Positions 17,459-26,679 of a DNA stretch of 64,000 bases are shown in pieces. The position numbers and the translations under genes are program-made. Under the pieces are notes generated by a model. The model had not been told where the DNA came from and did not search any database. It saw only the letters and a list, made by a program, of their open reading frames with translations. The stretch's first letter is position 1; every line of letters begins with the position of its first letter. This DNA comes from VAZQ01 sp963758945 (GTDB lineage: Bacteria > Pseudomonadota > Alphaproteobacteria > Rhizobiales > Xanthobacteraceae), in contig CAVWXY010000021.1 of the NCBI GenBank assembly GCA_963758945.1, positions 211,490-275,489 of the forward strand, written 5' to 3'.

Positions 17459-18159
17459 GCGTCGGGCTGTCGATGGAAGATCTCGTGGCCGGCTACGGCG
17501 CGACCGTCGTCATCGACGGCGTTTCGCTCGCGGTACCGGCGGGCGGCACGCTCGCCATCCTCGGACGCAACGGCGTCGGCAAGACCACGCTGTTGCAGAC
17601 CCTGATGGGGCTGACCACGCTGCATCGCGGCGCCGTATTGCTCGGGGACGAACGCATCGACGGCGTTCCGACGCACCGTCGCGCGCGGCTGGGTCTGGGC
17701 TACGTGCCGCAGGAGCGTGAGATTTTCCCCTCGCTCACCACCGAGGAGAACCTGGCGGTGTCGGTGCTGCCCTCCGGCTGGAGCATCGAGGCGGTGCTCG
17801 ACCTCTTCCCCCTGCTCGCGGAGCGCCGGCGCACCTCCGGCAACCGGCTCTCCGGCGGCGAGCAGCAAATGCTCGCGATCGGCCGCGCGCTGGTCGGGGG
17901 ACCCAAGGTACTGCTGCTCGACGAGCCGCTCGAAGGGCTGGCGCCGATCGTGGTCGAGGCCCTGTTCGAGGCCCTGCCGAAGATCCGCGACGAAGGCGGC
18001 TTGAGCATCGTTCTGGTGGAGCAGAACGCCGGGCTTGCCCTCTCCTTCGCGCAGCATGCAGCCGTGCTCGACCGCGGCAAGGTGGTCCACTTCAGCACGA
18101 GCGCCCAGCTGCGCGCCGACGAGGCAACGCAAGCGCGGCTCCTGGGAGTGGCCCGGTGA
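17455..18159 (+). CDS. livF: ABC transporter ATP-binding protein, LivF family
   Basis: This 234-residue ATPase has Walker A GRNGVGKTT, signature LSGGEQQ, Walker B VLLLDEPLEGLAP and switch His replaced by the normal LivF VEQN. The start codon overlaps the LivG stop. It is the last gene of the importer operon and is followed by a hairpin at 18232-18265 and then an IS5-family element. Confidence 0.88.
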   Translation: MSVGLSMEDLVAGYGATVVIDGVSLAVPAGGTLAILGRNGVGKTTLLQTLMGLTTLHRGAVLLGDERIDGVPTHRRARLGLGYVPQEREIFPSLTTEENLAVSVLPSGWSIEAVLDLFPLLAERRRTSGNRLSGGEQQMLAIGRALVGGPKVLLLDEPLEGLAPIVVEALFEALPKIRDEGGLSIVLVEQNAGLALSFAQHAAVLDRGKVVHFSTSAQLRADEATQARLLGVAR

Positions 18160-18231
18160 TATCGAGCGTCCGCCCCTCGTTCCGCGCAGCCTTGGAGGAA
18201 CCGGCGCGGTTGGTGCTCTTCAGCCAATGGT

Positions 18232-18265
18232 GGCGGACAGGACTCTGGCGGAAGGCGTGTCCGCC
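18232..18265 (+). terminator. Candidate terminator hairpin after liv operon
   Basis: Inverted repeat GGCGGACA...TGTCCGCC with an 18-base loop, 73 bases after the LivF stop. There is no strong U tract, so it could instead be a repeat remnant. Confidence 0.35.
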
Positions 18266-18287
18266 AAAGTCTATTGAGAACGCTTTA

Positions 18288-19128
18288 GGGCCTGTCTTCA
18301 GTTGGGGGATTCCCAAATCAGTGATTGAGTGATTCATGGGTGGTCGGCCTAAGGAGGGGCCGACCGATGCGGCGCTATGCATTGCGGGACGACCAGTGGG
18401 ATCGGATCAAGGATTTTCTGCCGGGCCGCGAAGGCCATGTCGGAGGCACGGCAGCAGACAATCGCCTGTTCGTCGAGGCTGTTTTGTTTAGATACCGAGC
18501 CGGCATTCCTTGGCGTGATCTGCCGGCGCGCTTTGGCGATTGGAAGATCGTCCATCAGCGCTTCAATCGATGGGCGAAGGGCGGTGTTTTCGAGCGTATT
18601 TTCAAGCTGTTGGCCAGCGATCGCGATAATGAGTACATGATGATCGACGCCACAATCGTGCGTGCGCACCAGCACAGCGCCGGCGCACGAAAAAAAACGG
18701 CGCGCAAGCGATCGGCCGATCCCGCGGTGGATTGACCACCAAAATTCACGCGCTCGTCGATGCTCTCGGCAATCCCGTCGAATTGATGCTCACGCCAGGA
18801 CAGGCCAATGACCTCATTTGCGCACAGCCGTTGCTCGAGGAGTCCGATCCAGAGGCTCTGATCGGCGACACCGCATACGACGCCGATGTCTTCATCGAGG
18901 CTCTTGCCGAGCGGCAAATCACCCCGGTGATTCCTTCACATCCCCGCCGCAAGAAACCACGGCCCTGCGATTTTGCCCTCTACTGCGAGCGCAATCTCGT
19001 CGAGCGCTTCTTCAACAAACTCAAGCACTTTCGCGCTATTGCCACGCGCTATGACAAACTCGCCAGAAATTTCCTCGCCGGCGTCCAGCTTGCCTCGGCT
19101 ATCATTCTCCTCAACTGAGGACAGGCCC
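18288..19128 (+). mobile_element. IS5-family (IS427-type) insertion sequence
   Basis: Terminal inverted repeats GGGCCTGTCTTCAGTTG (left) and CAACTGAGGACAGGCCC (right) bound an 841-bp element, flanked by a TA dinucleotide on both sides (18286-18287 and 19129-19130). Size, ends, TA target and the two-frame transposase fit the IS427 group of IS5. Its right end cut the 3' end of the minus-strand gene at 19111-19641. Confidence 0.85.
18367..19118 (+). CDS. IS5-family transposase, two frames joined by frameshift
   Basis: The first frame (18367-18735) begins MRRYALRDDQWDRIKDFLPG and carries DUF4096-type N-terminal residues and the first catalytic Asp in MMIDATIVRAH. The second frame (visible from 18732 to 19118) carries TTKIHALVDALGNP, the second Asp in LIGDTAYDAD, and the Glu in ERNLVERFFNKLKHF. 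A run of eight A at 18690-18697 (GAAAAAAAAC) is the natural slippery site for programmed frameshifting in this group. The fused product would read AGARKKNGAQAIGRSRGG across the junction. All parts appear intact. Confidence 0.85.
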
Positions 19129-19641
19129 TAGCTTTAGAAATTTGTTTAGTTTGCCGCGCGAGCGCACCCACGCGCCCCGTAAACACCCGAAGCCCTTTTG
19201 GCGCTCGGTGGTCCGGAATTTCAACGCTGCTTCCAGCTTCTCCTGTGCAGTCGCGCGCTCGCCTCCGTACGTGTCCAAAGTGTTGGATACCCTGAAAAGC
19301 GCCTCGTTTGCCTCCCACGGATCGTAACAACCTTTCACGACCCACACGGCGAGGTCTTCATTTAGCGCAAAGGCTCGCATCCGGGCCGCGAGGTCGCGGA
19401 AGACATTTATAGCCTCGTGCAATCTCTTAATTTCGTCATCCGATAAGTCGTCGACTGCTTTGACAGAGCCGTCTGGAAACTCCGTTCGCACGGCCCTCAC
19501 ATTGCCGTACACGATGCTTCGGTGGATGACCTCACCGCGCAAATCAAAGAATTGTCTGAACGGACGACCGAGAAAAGAGGTCACCAACCACCCTGCCCCT
19601 CCGAGCAGGAGAACGCCAACCGTGTTCCAAACACCGGCCAT
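19111..19641 (-). CDS. Small membrane-anchored protein truncated by IS5 element
   Basis: This 176-residue ORF begins with a hydrophobic helix (VGVLLLGGAGWLVTSFLG) and continues as a soluble, charged helical domain. Its last residues, LGPVLS, and its stop codon are encoded by the right inverted repeat of the IS5 element, so the original C-terminus is lost. I do not recognise the family. Base composition is less GC-rich than the core genes, in keeping with the accessory character of 18.3-22.1 kb. Confidence 0.6.
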   Translation of the reverse strand: MAGVWNTVGVLLLGGAGWLVTSFLGRPFRQFFDLRGEVIHRSIVYGNVRAVRTEFPDGSVKAVDDLSDDEIKRLHEAINVFRDLAARMRAFALNEDLAVWVVKGCYDPWEANEALFRVSNTLDTYGGERATAQEKLEAALKFRTTERQKGFGCLRGAWVRSRGKLNKFLKLGPVLS

Positions 19642-19703
19642 GTCCGCCCCTTAAAATCAACGGCGCGGCAATCCTACGCGATTCGCCCGACGCGGACGGC
19701 GCG

Positions 19704-20327
19704 CTAGTACAAGTTGGGCCACTCCTTCTTGAACTCGTCAAGCTTGCCAAAAAGACTATTTTTCAAGAAAACGCTGTAACAATAGGCTAGCTCCTTTCTG
19801 AGCGCGCCGACCATTATCTCAAGTTCTTCGCAGTCGATAACCAGTGCCTTCGCACCATGCTTTTTTGTTTCGTAGGTGCTGCCTTCGAATCGATTACGCG
19901 AATATGGCTCCGCTTTAAGAGCGACGACTAAGTGCGGCTGCATGCATTCTGTCCGTTTTTTCTTGGCCGGGTCCTGAATACTCCCCCGTATTTCAAATCG
20001 GACCTTCACATCTTGGATGGAGTAGTGATTAGGCGTTTTGTTACGCGTGTCGCTGATCTGCATATGAACCTTCGGCTGGTTTGGTCGTCGGTCGTCGCCG
20101 GATGCAGAGTATCCAATTCCGGTTGGCCAAAAAACTCCGGCCGAGCCGTCCGGCCCGGCCGGCGCGCGCCTGCACAAGTTTTGGGAAGTCGTTATCGATG
20201 CCTGGCTCTGACTTGGTGAATTCTGACTCCAACGCCAACCCCGCACGATCCATGAACCCTTTTTTCGTAGCGTGATCCGTGTGCCAAAACTGATCCTATA
20301 GATATTCGCCGTCAGTACGATTCGCAT
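19704..20327 (-). CDS. Hypothetical protein
   Basis: This 207-residue ORF lies in a lower-GC patch. The second half looks like real protein (HYSIQDVKVRFEIRGSIQD, ALVIDCEELEIMVGALRKEL, FKKEWPNLY), while the first 80 residues are rich in Ser/Arg/Pro and could be an over-extended start. A start at or after residue 88 (MQISDTRN) is possible. No family recognised. It overlaps the small ORF upstream by 32 bases. Confidence 0.45.
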   Translation of the reverse strand: MRIVLTANIYRISFGTRITLRKKGSWIVRGWRWSQNSPSQSQASITTSQNLCRRAPAGPDGSAGVFWPTGIGYSASGDDRRPNQPKVHMQISDTRNKTPNHYSIQDVKVRFEIRGSIQDPAKKKRTECMQPHLVVALKAEPYSRNRFEGSTYETKKHGAKALVIDCEELEIMVGALRKELAYCYSVFLKNSLFGKLDEFKKEWPNLY

Positions 20328-20502
20328 AGCAGCCAGCTCTGCAACAGACCATGAAACCGAGTTCGCGGCCCAAGTCGCCGAAGACCGTCAGAGCCGTTCG
20401 CGTGCGATCGCTGATCTGTTTGGCGGCGAAATTGTCGAACGCAGCTGGCACTGCGAGTTCAAGTCGTTGTGCGAGATAACTTGGTTGCAATAGAGTGCTC
20501 AT
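20296..20502 (-). CDS. Small hypothetical protein
   Basis: This 68-residue ORF begins MSTLLQPSYLAQRLELAVP at ATG 20502 with a strong GGAGGAGAG ribosome binding site upstream. The body is helical and ends with two Cys (VCCRAGC). The frame extends further upstream, but that part is the shadow of a decayed gene at 20519-20739. No family recognised. Confidence 0.4.
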   Translation of the reverse strand: MSTLLQPSYLAQRLELAVPAAFDNFAAKQISDRTRTALTVFGDLGRELGFMVCCRAGCYANRTDGEYL

Positions 20503-20518
20503 AGCCTCTCCTCCCGTC

Positions 20519-20739
20519 ACCAGCTCCTTGCGAACGCCGCCATCGCCGCCTCGCGCGTGGCCTAGTAGCCGTGCGCCGCGCGGCGTAGATCGTCGTTGTG
20601 CCCGCTCGCCCACCTCCAGGGACGATCTTCAGGCGCGATTGGCACCAGGGATGCGGCCGCCGATGACGCGGTCCTCCAGCACGTGTTAGTCGTCCTGGTT
20701 CCAGCCGATCGGCGCGCGCCTGAGCATGAGCGTGCTCAC
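20519..20739 (-). pseudogene. Decayed copy of the small gene found at 62099-62353
   Basis: Translating the minus strand gives LRRAPIGWNQDD, an in-frame stop, then HVLEDRVIGGRI, and later in another frame material equal to the HGYEPTREAAMAAFAKSW end of the 84-residue protein at 62099-62353. The nucleotide match is extensive (for example GCGAACGCCGCCATCGCCGC). It holds at least one stop and one frameshift, so it is a relic. Confidence 0.65.
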
Positions 20740-20756
20740 GCCTTTAACTTAGCCGT

Positions 20757-21473
20757 TTAATCGATCGATGCTTCGCCGGATGCTTGCTTAACGGCATTGA
20801 GCAGCTGCTGAGATAGCATCGCGTCTATGACGTGTTCCAACTCGGACACATCGACCCTCTCATTGGCCCATTCGCGGTCCGCCGCTTCCAAAGCCTTATA
20901 ATAGGGCTGCTTGTCAGCGGCGATCTGTTCCGGGATCGTTGGCGTGCCGGGCAACAAGCTATCGAGCTTGATACTGAGAACGACATATGAAATGGCGCGC
21001 GCCGTGCGACCGTTTCCATCCGCAAAAGGATGTATCCAGTTCATTTTCCAAAGCACGTAGGCTGCTAGATGGACAGCGCTCTTCTTTGACCAATTGTCGT
21101 TGACGTATTGGCACATTGACTGAACCTCATCGGAGACGAAGGCCGCCTCCGGAGGCTGATGCAGGCTCCCTCCGATCTTGACCGGTGTGTTGCGGAAGGT
21201 GCCCGCCAACCGATGGAGGCCATCGAGCGCCGCCTTGTGCAATTGGAGGATCGGACCCGCCCGCAATTTGAACGGCCGTTCTCGGTCTCTCACATGGTTC
21301 GCGATGATTTCGATCGCGAGGCTGAATTGCCGGATACCGTTCTCGGCCTCGCGACGTGCAATCTCGTCAGGATCGCTGAGTAGTTGGGCGTCCTCGGCCT
21401 TGCTGTGGCGATCTTCGGCCAAGCGCCAGCCGTTACTTTGATTCGGCTTCGATCTTTTGATCCGCTTCGGCAA
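20757..21473 (-). CDS. Fic-domain protein (probable AMP/NMP-transferase)
   Basis: The core motif HPFADGNGRTAR (HxFx(D/E)GNGRxxR) is complete, with the catalytic His and the phosphate-binding Gly/Arg intact, so the enzyme should be active. Fic proteins transfer AMP or other nucleotides to target side chains. The reading frame has no good ATG; a TTG at 21473 overlapping the upstream small gene is the best start, giving about 238 residues. The longer frame to 21641 is the shadow of that small gene. I see no N-terminal SxxxE(G/N) inhibitory motif in this chain, which puts weight on the upstream small ORF as a possible regulator. Confidence 0.8.
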   Translation of the reverse strand: MPKRIKRSKPNQSNGWRLAEDRHSKAEDAQLLSDPDEIARREAENGIRQFSLAIEIIANHVRDRERPFKLRAGPILQLHKAALDGLHRLAGTFRNTPVKIGGSLHQPPEAAFVSDEVQSMCQYVNDNWSKKSAVHLAAYVLWKMNWIHPFADGNGRTARAISYVVLSIKLDSLLPGTPTIPEQIAADKQPYYKALEAADREWANERVDVSELEHVIDAMLSQQLLNAVKQASGEASID

Positions 21474-21615
21474 CCATCTCGCGTGTGATGCGATCGTTCT
21501 CGATATGGGTGTTGCCGTATGCAAAGCTCCGGCGCTGCTCCCGAAGCTGGCCAGACGACATCGTGATCTTGCGGGTTCGGATGACCAAGTCTTCCAGCTT
21601 GTCGTTATTCGCCAT
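21433..21615 (-). CDS. Small protein translationally coupled to Fic
   Basis: This 60-residue ORF reads MANNDKLEDLVIRTRKITM, then a helix containing SFAYGNTHIENDRITREMV, and overlaps the Fic start by about 40 bases. Its position matches that of small antitoxins that inhibit Fic enzymes through an alpha-helix with (S/T)xxxE(G/N). Here the segment reads NTHIEN, with Asn where Ser/Thr is expected, so the match is imperfect. A regulatory partner is inferred mainly from gene order. Confidence 0.55.
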   Translation of the reverse strand: MANNDKLEDLVIRTRKITMSSGQLREQRRSFAYGNTHIENDRITREMVAEADQKIEAESK

Positions 21616-21725
21616 AGCTCACGTTCCCCACTTCGAGTCACTTGGACAAAGCGTATGGGCTGTAAGGGGCGCTTTCAAGGTCCCCCGCGCGCTATACGGC
21701 CGCTAGCCCCCGGTCTACTTGTTCC

Positions 21726-22076
21726 CTAAAGCGCCCGCCGCCCCGCGTCGGTGATCCGCAGCATGGCGATCTCGTATCGTTCCTGTCCAGCAACCACGCG
21801 CTGAGCCGTCGCGGTCGCCAGCCCAGCGCGTACTAGCTCGACCATCAGCCCGATCGAGAAGCCATGCGCGAGCATGAGCCCCTCGGCACAGCCTTGGCCG
21901 TCGCAAGAGGCGCGCAGCTCAAGCGCACGGCGACGTTGGTCGGGCTTGCGGGTGCGGCGGGCGGGCACGGCGCCCTCATAGCGGCCCGGCGGCAACCGCG
22001 CCAGGGGTGCCACGCCGCCCGTCCGGCGGCCCGCTAGGGCGCGTGCCCTGCCGCTCGCGGCTTTCCTAGGGGCCAA
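21726..22076 (-). CDS. Small hypothetical protein, family also present near 63 kb
   Basis: This 116-residue ORF has a basic N-terminus and a conserved C-terminal segment MVELVRAGLATATAQRVVAG followed by ITDAGRRAL. The C-terminal part resembles a small winged-helix or phage-type segment, but I cannot assign it. A decayed homologue lies at 62818-63133 with nearly the same core. It ends about 54 bases before the intact tRNA-Ser. Confidence 0.5.
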   Translation of the reverse strand: MAPRKAASGRARALAGRRTGGVAPLARLPPGRYEGAVPARRTRKPDQRRRALELRASCDGQGCAEGLMLAHGFSIGLMVELVRAGLATATAQRVVAGQERYEIAMLRITDAGRRAL

Positions 22077-22129
22077 AGTGAGGGTCTGTTCGCCGATTAC
22101 GGAAAAAATCTTGCAAATTCAGATGATTT

Positions 22130-22221
22130 TGGCGGAAGGGGTGGGATTCGAACCCACGAGGGAGCGCAAACCCCCTGGCGGTTTTCAAGACCGCTGCCTT
22201 AAACCACTCGGCCACCCTTCC
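22130..22221 (-). tRNA. tRNA-Ser(TGA)
   Basis: The minus strand folds as a class II tRNA: acceptor GGAAGGG paired with CCCTTCC, anticodon arm with TGA, long variable arm (CAGGGGGTTTGCGCTCCCT), T-arm GTGGGTTCGAATCCCAC and encoded CCA. All stems pair. A degenerate copy lies 14 kb to the left (8158-8248). Confidence 0.95.
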
Positions 22222-23194
22222 TGCGAGAATGCGCTTCAGGCTTTTGGGCCGGATGCGCCGGACCGCCGCGAACGTGCCGCTGGCCCAGCCGGGCCGCCTG
22301 TTATCAGGTCTTGCCCCGCCCCGCCAACGCATGGCGCGGTCGATCGTCGTCCCGTCGCACGCGATGCAGCCGGTGCGCCGGGCCTATAGCAGGGTCGACG
22401 CCGACGTCGGCCAGCGATATTGCGCCCACATCAGGAAGAGCGCCTCAGCAGGAACGCGCAACGGCTGCCGGCGCGCCGAGGCCGACGCGACATGGTTGCT
22501 CAGTTGCGCCAAAAACGCCGATCAGCCCGCAGGCTGGTCCCCCACTCCCTGTCGAAGATCTCAAGGCCGCGGGGCGGAAATCTCGCCAGCCCCGCTGCCG
22601 GCCACGCGCTCCGAGCGGCCGTGCCCGCTCAAGCCTCGTCGTCGGGCAGTTGGTCCTTGCCCGTGTCTATGGGCACAAGGCTCGGCGCCATCCCCATGGC
22701 GCTGAGCGAAGCCATCATCGCGACATACATGACGATCCACATGGTCCGATCCCCCCGGTTCATGGTCCCACGATCACGCCCGCGAAGTGTCGGCCCGCAC
22801 GATGAGGGAATTGAGGCTCGCTCCGCCATGACGCGGACAATTCCTCCGGGTGTCACCTTCCGGCAACAATAGCGGCCAAGGCAGAGCACAGCTCCCCTCG
22901 TTCGAAATTCATTGAAAATCTGAGACTTGTCCCTCGTTCCGATGGAAAAGGTCGAACCCGAAGCCGCGGGCGCCCGCCGATCGCAAGTTCATGCGGAACC
23001 AAAACCGCAGCCAAGCGGTAACCTTGCGGCGTTCCCCGAAGGCCCCCCACTGCTCATCCGAGCCCACGGGAGCGCTGGGCCCCGGCGACGCCCTCGCCGG
23101 GGCCGCTTCCGCCCTGTGCCGAGCAGCCCGAGAGCGCCCGCCCCGGCCCCGAGCGTGCTTGCGACCGCGCCCGCGCTCGGGTAGCCCCTCGCCC
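22222..23194. other. Long mostly non-coding region between tRNA-Ser and rimO
   Basis: About 970 bases in which the open frames have no recognisable protein character, apart from a possible 37-residue hydrophobic peptide at 22629-22742 (minus). The part just before rimO is very GC-rich with long shadow frames. It presumably contains the tRNA-Ser promoter (minus strand) and the rimO promoter. Confidence 0.4.
22629..22742 (-). CDS. Possible small membrane peptide
   Basis: A 37-residue ORF reads MWIVMYVAMMASLSAMGMA, then an acidic tail ending DDEA. It has a GGGGGG-type ribosome binding site 8 bases upstream of ATG 22742. One hydrophobic helix would fit a single-span membrane peptide. There is no homology evidence, so this remains a suggestion. 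Confidence 0.3.
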   Translation of the reverse strand: MWIVMYVAMMASLSAMGMAPSLVPIDTGKDQLPDDEA

Positions 23195-24573
<1,379 letters not shown>

Positions 24574-24574
<1 letters not shown>

Positions 24575-24677
24575 CGCATGTCCCGGAAAAGTGGGCACCG
24601 GTTTTCCGCCAAGGACATGCGCAAAGCCAAGGAATCTAGAGCGCATCCCAATTCGACCTAATCGGGATGCGCTCTAG
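24574..24677. repeat. Two adjacent Rhizobiales-type palindromes
   Basis: The first palindrome pairs GCGCATGTCC (24574-24583) with GGACATGCGC (24613-24622). The second pairs CTAGAGCGCATCCC (24636-24649) with GGGATGCGCTCTAG (24664-24677). Both look like dispersed REP-type elements common in Rhizobiales intergenic DNA. They may also end rimO transcription. Confidence 0.6.
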
Positions 24678-24747
24678 CGCTGCTCCGGCATGAACTCGTG
24701 CCGCTCGTTGCAAATCCATTTCCGGCAGCAGGTCTGGAGGGTATGGC

Positions 24748-26244
24748 ATGCGTCGCGTATGGCTGGGAATTGCCGGAGCGCTGATCGGCATTGCGCCGGC
24801 GGCCGCTGAGAACGGTCCGTTGCCGGAAGGGTTTCAAAAGATCCAGACGATCGTCGTCATCCTCCAGGAAAATCGCAGCCACGTGCACCTGCTCCCCGAC
24901 TTTCCCGGCGCAACCGGGATCGCCGATGCGCCCAAGACGGCCCTGGTGCAAAGGGACCGAGACGGCTCGGTCCTGCCTTATCTGCCGCCGCTGTGGATCA
25001 CCGACGAAGTCGCGCCCGACCCCGGACGGCCCGAACCTCCCCGGCCCGATGCCGCCTATCCGGCATCGATGCCGAACGGGCCGTTCTTTCTCGGCGAGCC
25101 GCCCTACGATGCGCCAGCCGACATCCTGACCCCGATCCCGGTGCATCGCTTCTATCAGAACCAGATGCAGATCAACGGTGGTCGCAACGACATGTTCGTC
25201 GCCTGGACCAATGTCGGTTCGCTGGCGATGGGACTCTATCGCGGCGCGGGCACGCATCTCTATCGGCTCGGGCGCCAATACACGCTCGCCGACCAATTTT
25301 TCATGGGCGCCTTCGGCGGCTCCAATCTCAATCACTTCTTCCTGGCGTGCGCTTGCTCGCCGCCTTTCCCCGATGCGCCGGAGAGCCTGCGGGCTGTGCT
25401 CGCGGAAAACGGTACGCTCAAGCCCGCCGAGGACTCGCCCAAGTCCGCCCTGAATGGTCCGCCGAAATGGGTTCGGGACGGCAGCGTTTCGCCCGACGGC
25501 TATGTGGTGAACACGGTGCAGCCGGCATACCAGCCCAGCGGCATCCCACCGGCGCGAGGCGGCGATCCCGCGATGGCCGACCCGGCGCAAAATCCTTTGC
25601 CCCCGCAGACCTTGCCGACCCTTGGCGACCGCCTGTCGGACAAGGGTGTCGGCTGGGCCTGGTACGCCCAGGGGTGGGACGTGGCGCTGGCCGATCGCCG
25701 CGTCATCTACAACACCCGCGGCGCCGTCAACTTCCAGCCCCACCACCAGCCCTACAACTACTTTGCCAAATATGCCCCGGGCACCCAGGCGCGCGCACAA
25801 CATCTCAAGGACATGGAGGCGTTCTGGAACGCGGCCAAGGCCGGCACATTGCCGGCGGTGGCGTTCGTCAAGGCCGACGGCAATGACAACCAGCATCCCG
25901 GCGAAAGCACCATGGCCGCCGGGGACCTGATCATCGGCACGATCGTCAACACGCTGCAGCGCAGTCCGCAATGGGACAAGATGGCGATCATCATCACCTA
26001 TGACGAGAATGGCGGGTTTTGGGATCCGGTACCGCCGCCCAAGGGCGACCGTTGGGGGCCGGGCTCGCGGGTGCCGACCGTGATCGTCTCGCCTTTCGCC
26101 AAAAAGGGATTCGTCGACCACACCGTCTACGACGCCACATCGATCCTGGCTTTCATCTCCAAGCGGTTCGGGCTGGAACCGCTGCCTGGCATCCGCACTC
26201 AGTTCGGCGACCTCCGCAACGCATTCGAGCCTGGCGCGCCATGA
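24748..26244 (+). CDS. Secreted phosphoesterase family protein (acid phosphatase/phospholipase C-like)
   Basis: This 498-residue protein begins with a signal peptide (MRRVWLGIAGALIGIAPAAA) and belongs to the PF04185 family. Conserved blocks are VVILQENRSHVHLL (normally MQENRSFDH), GGSNLNHFFL and IIITYDENGGFWDPVPPP. In typical members the last reads FWDHVPPP; here Pro replaces the usual His, so metal binding or activity may be changed. Members cleave phosphate esters or phospholipids in the periplasm or outside the cell. No operon partners; it follows the rimO palindromes. Confidence 0.8.
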   Translation: MRRVWLGIAGALIGIAPAAAENGPLPEGFQKIQTIVVILQENRSHVHLLPDFPGATGIADAPKTALVQRDRDGSVLPYLPPLWITDEVAPDPGRPEPPRPDAAYPASMPNGPFFLGEPPYDAPADILTPIPVHRFYQNQMQINGGRNDMFVAWTNVGSLAMGLYRGAGTHLYRLGRQYTLADQFFMGAFGGSNLNHFFLACACSPPFPDAPESLRAVLAENGTLKPAEDSPKSALNGPPKWVRDGSVSPDGYVVNTVQPAYQPSGIPPARGGDPAMADPAQNPLPPQTLPTLGDRLSDKGVGWAWYAQGWDVALADRRVIYNTRGAVNFQPHHQPYNYFAKYAPGTQARAQHLKDMEAFWNAAKAGTLPAVAFVKADGNDNQHPGESTMAAGDLIIGTIVNTLQRSPQWDKMAIIITYDENGGFWDPVPPPKGDRWGPGSRVPTVIVSPFAKKGFVDHTVYDATSILAFISKRFGLEPLPGIRTQFGDLRNAFEPGAP

Positions 26245-26679
26245 GCCGGCGTCTTCGCTTTCCTCGATTGCGGCCGACCTGGAGCTGCGACTACTCGCAT
26301 TTATCCTTGCCGTGCGCGGTCGCGGCGACAGCTCCTCGACATCGCGTGATCTCTCCGCTGTCATGCCCGCGAAAGCGCATCGGCGCTAACTTAAGCCATC
26401 TCTCGCTGTCATGCCCGCGAAAGCGGGCATCCAGTAACTCATGAAGGTGCAATTCGAGGCCGAAGCGGTGCCTCTCACCTTGTCCGGCGATTACTGGATC
26501 GTCCGCCTTCGCGGACGATGACAACCGAAGAGCCCTAAACTTAGCTAGCGCCTATGGGATCAAGCCCGCGGGTGACGCATGTGGGGACATGAATCAAACG
26601 AACTGGAAACCGTTTTAGCCTTACCCGGCGCGACCTCGCCGGTTTTGCACGGGGCAGTCGCGGAGCCGTGTCCGACTGG
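26245..26679. other. Intergenic region with dispersed hairpin repeats
   Basis: No gene is supported. Two copies of a CGCTGTCATGCCCGCGAAAGC repeat occur at about 26356 and 26404; the second forms a perfect hairpin ATGCCCGC-GAAA-GCGGGCAT (26411-26430). A third hairpin ATCGTCCGC-CTTC-GCGGACGAT lies at 26498-26519. Together with TACTGGAT-type flanks these resemble the CTGGATCCCCGC repeats common in Alphaproteobacteria. They probably also separate the converging phosphoesterase and RidA genes. Confidence 0.5.

Noticed and set aside
22078..22389. ORF across tRNA-Ser reading as a protein
   Set aside because: It covers the structured tRNA and has no protein features beyond chance.
26350..26522. Hairpin repeats as rho-independent terminators
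   Set aside because: They lack U tracts and match dispersed repeat units better; I list them as repeats only.
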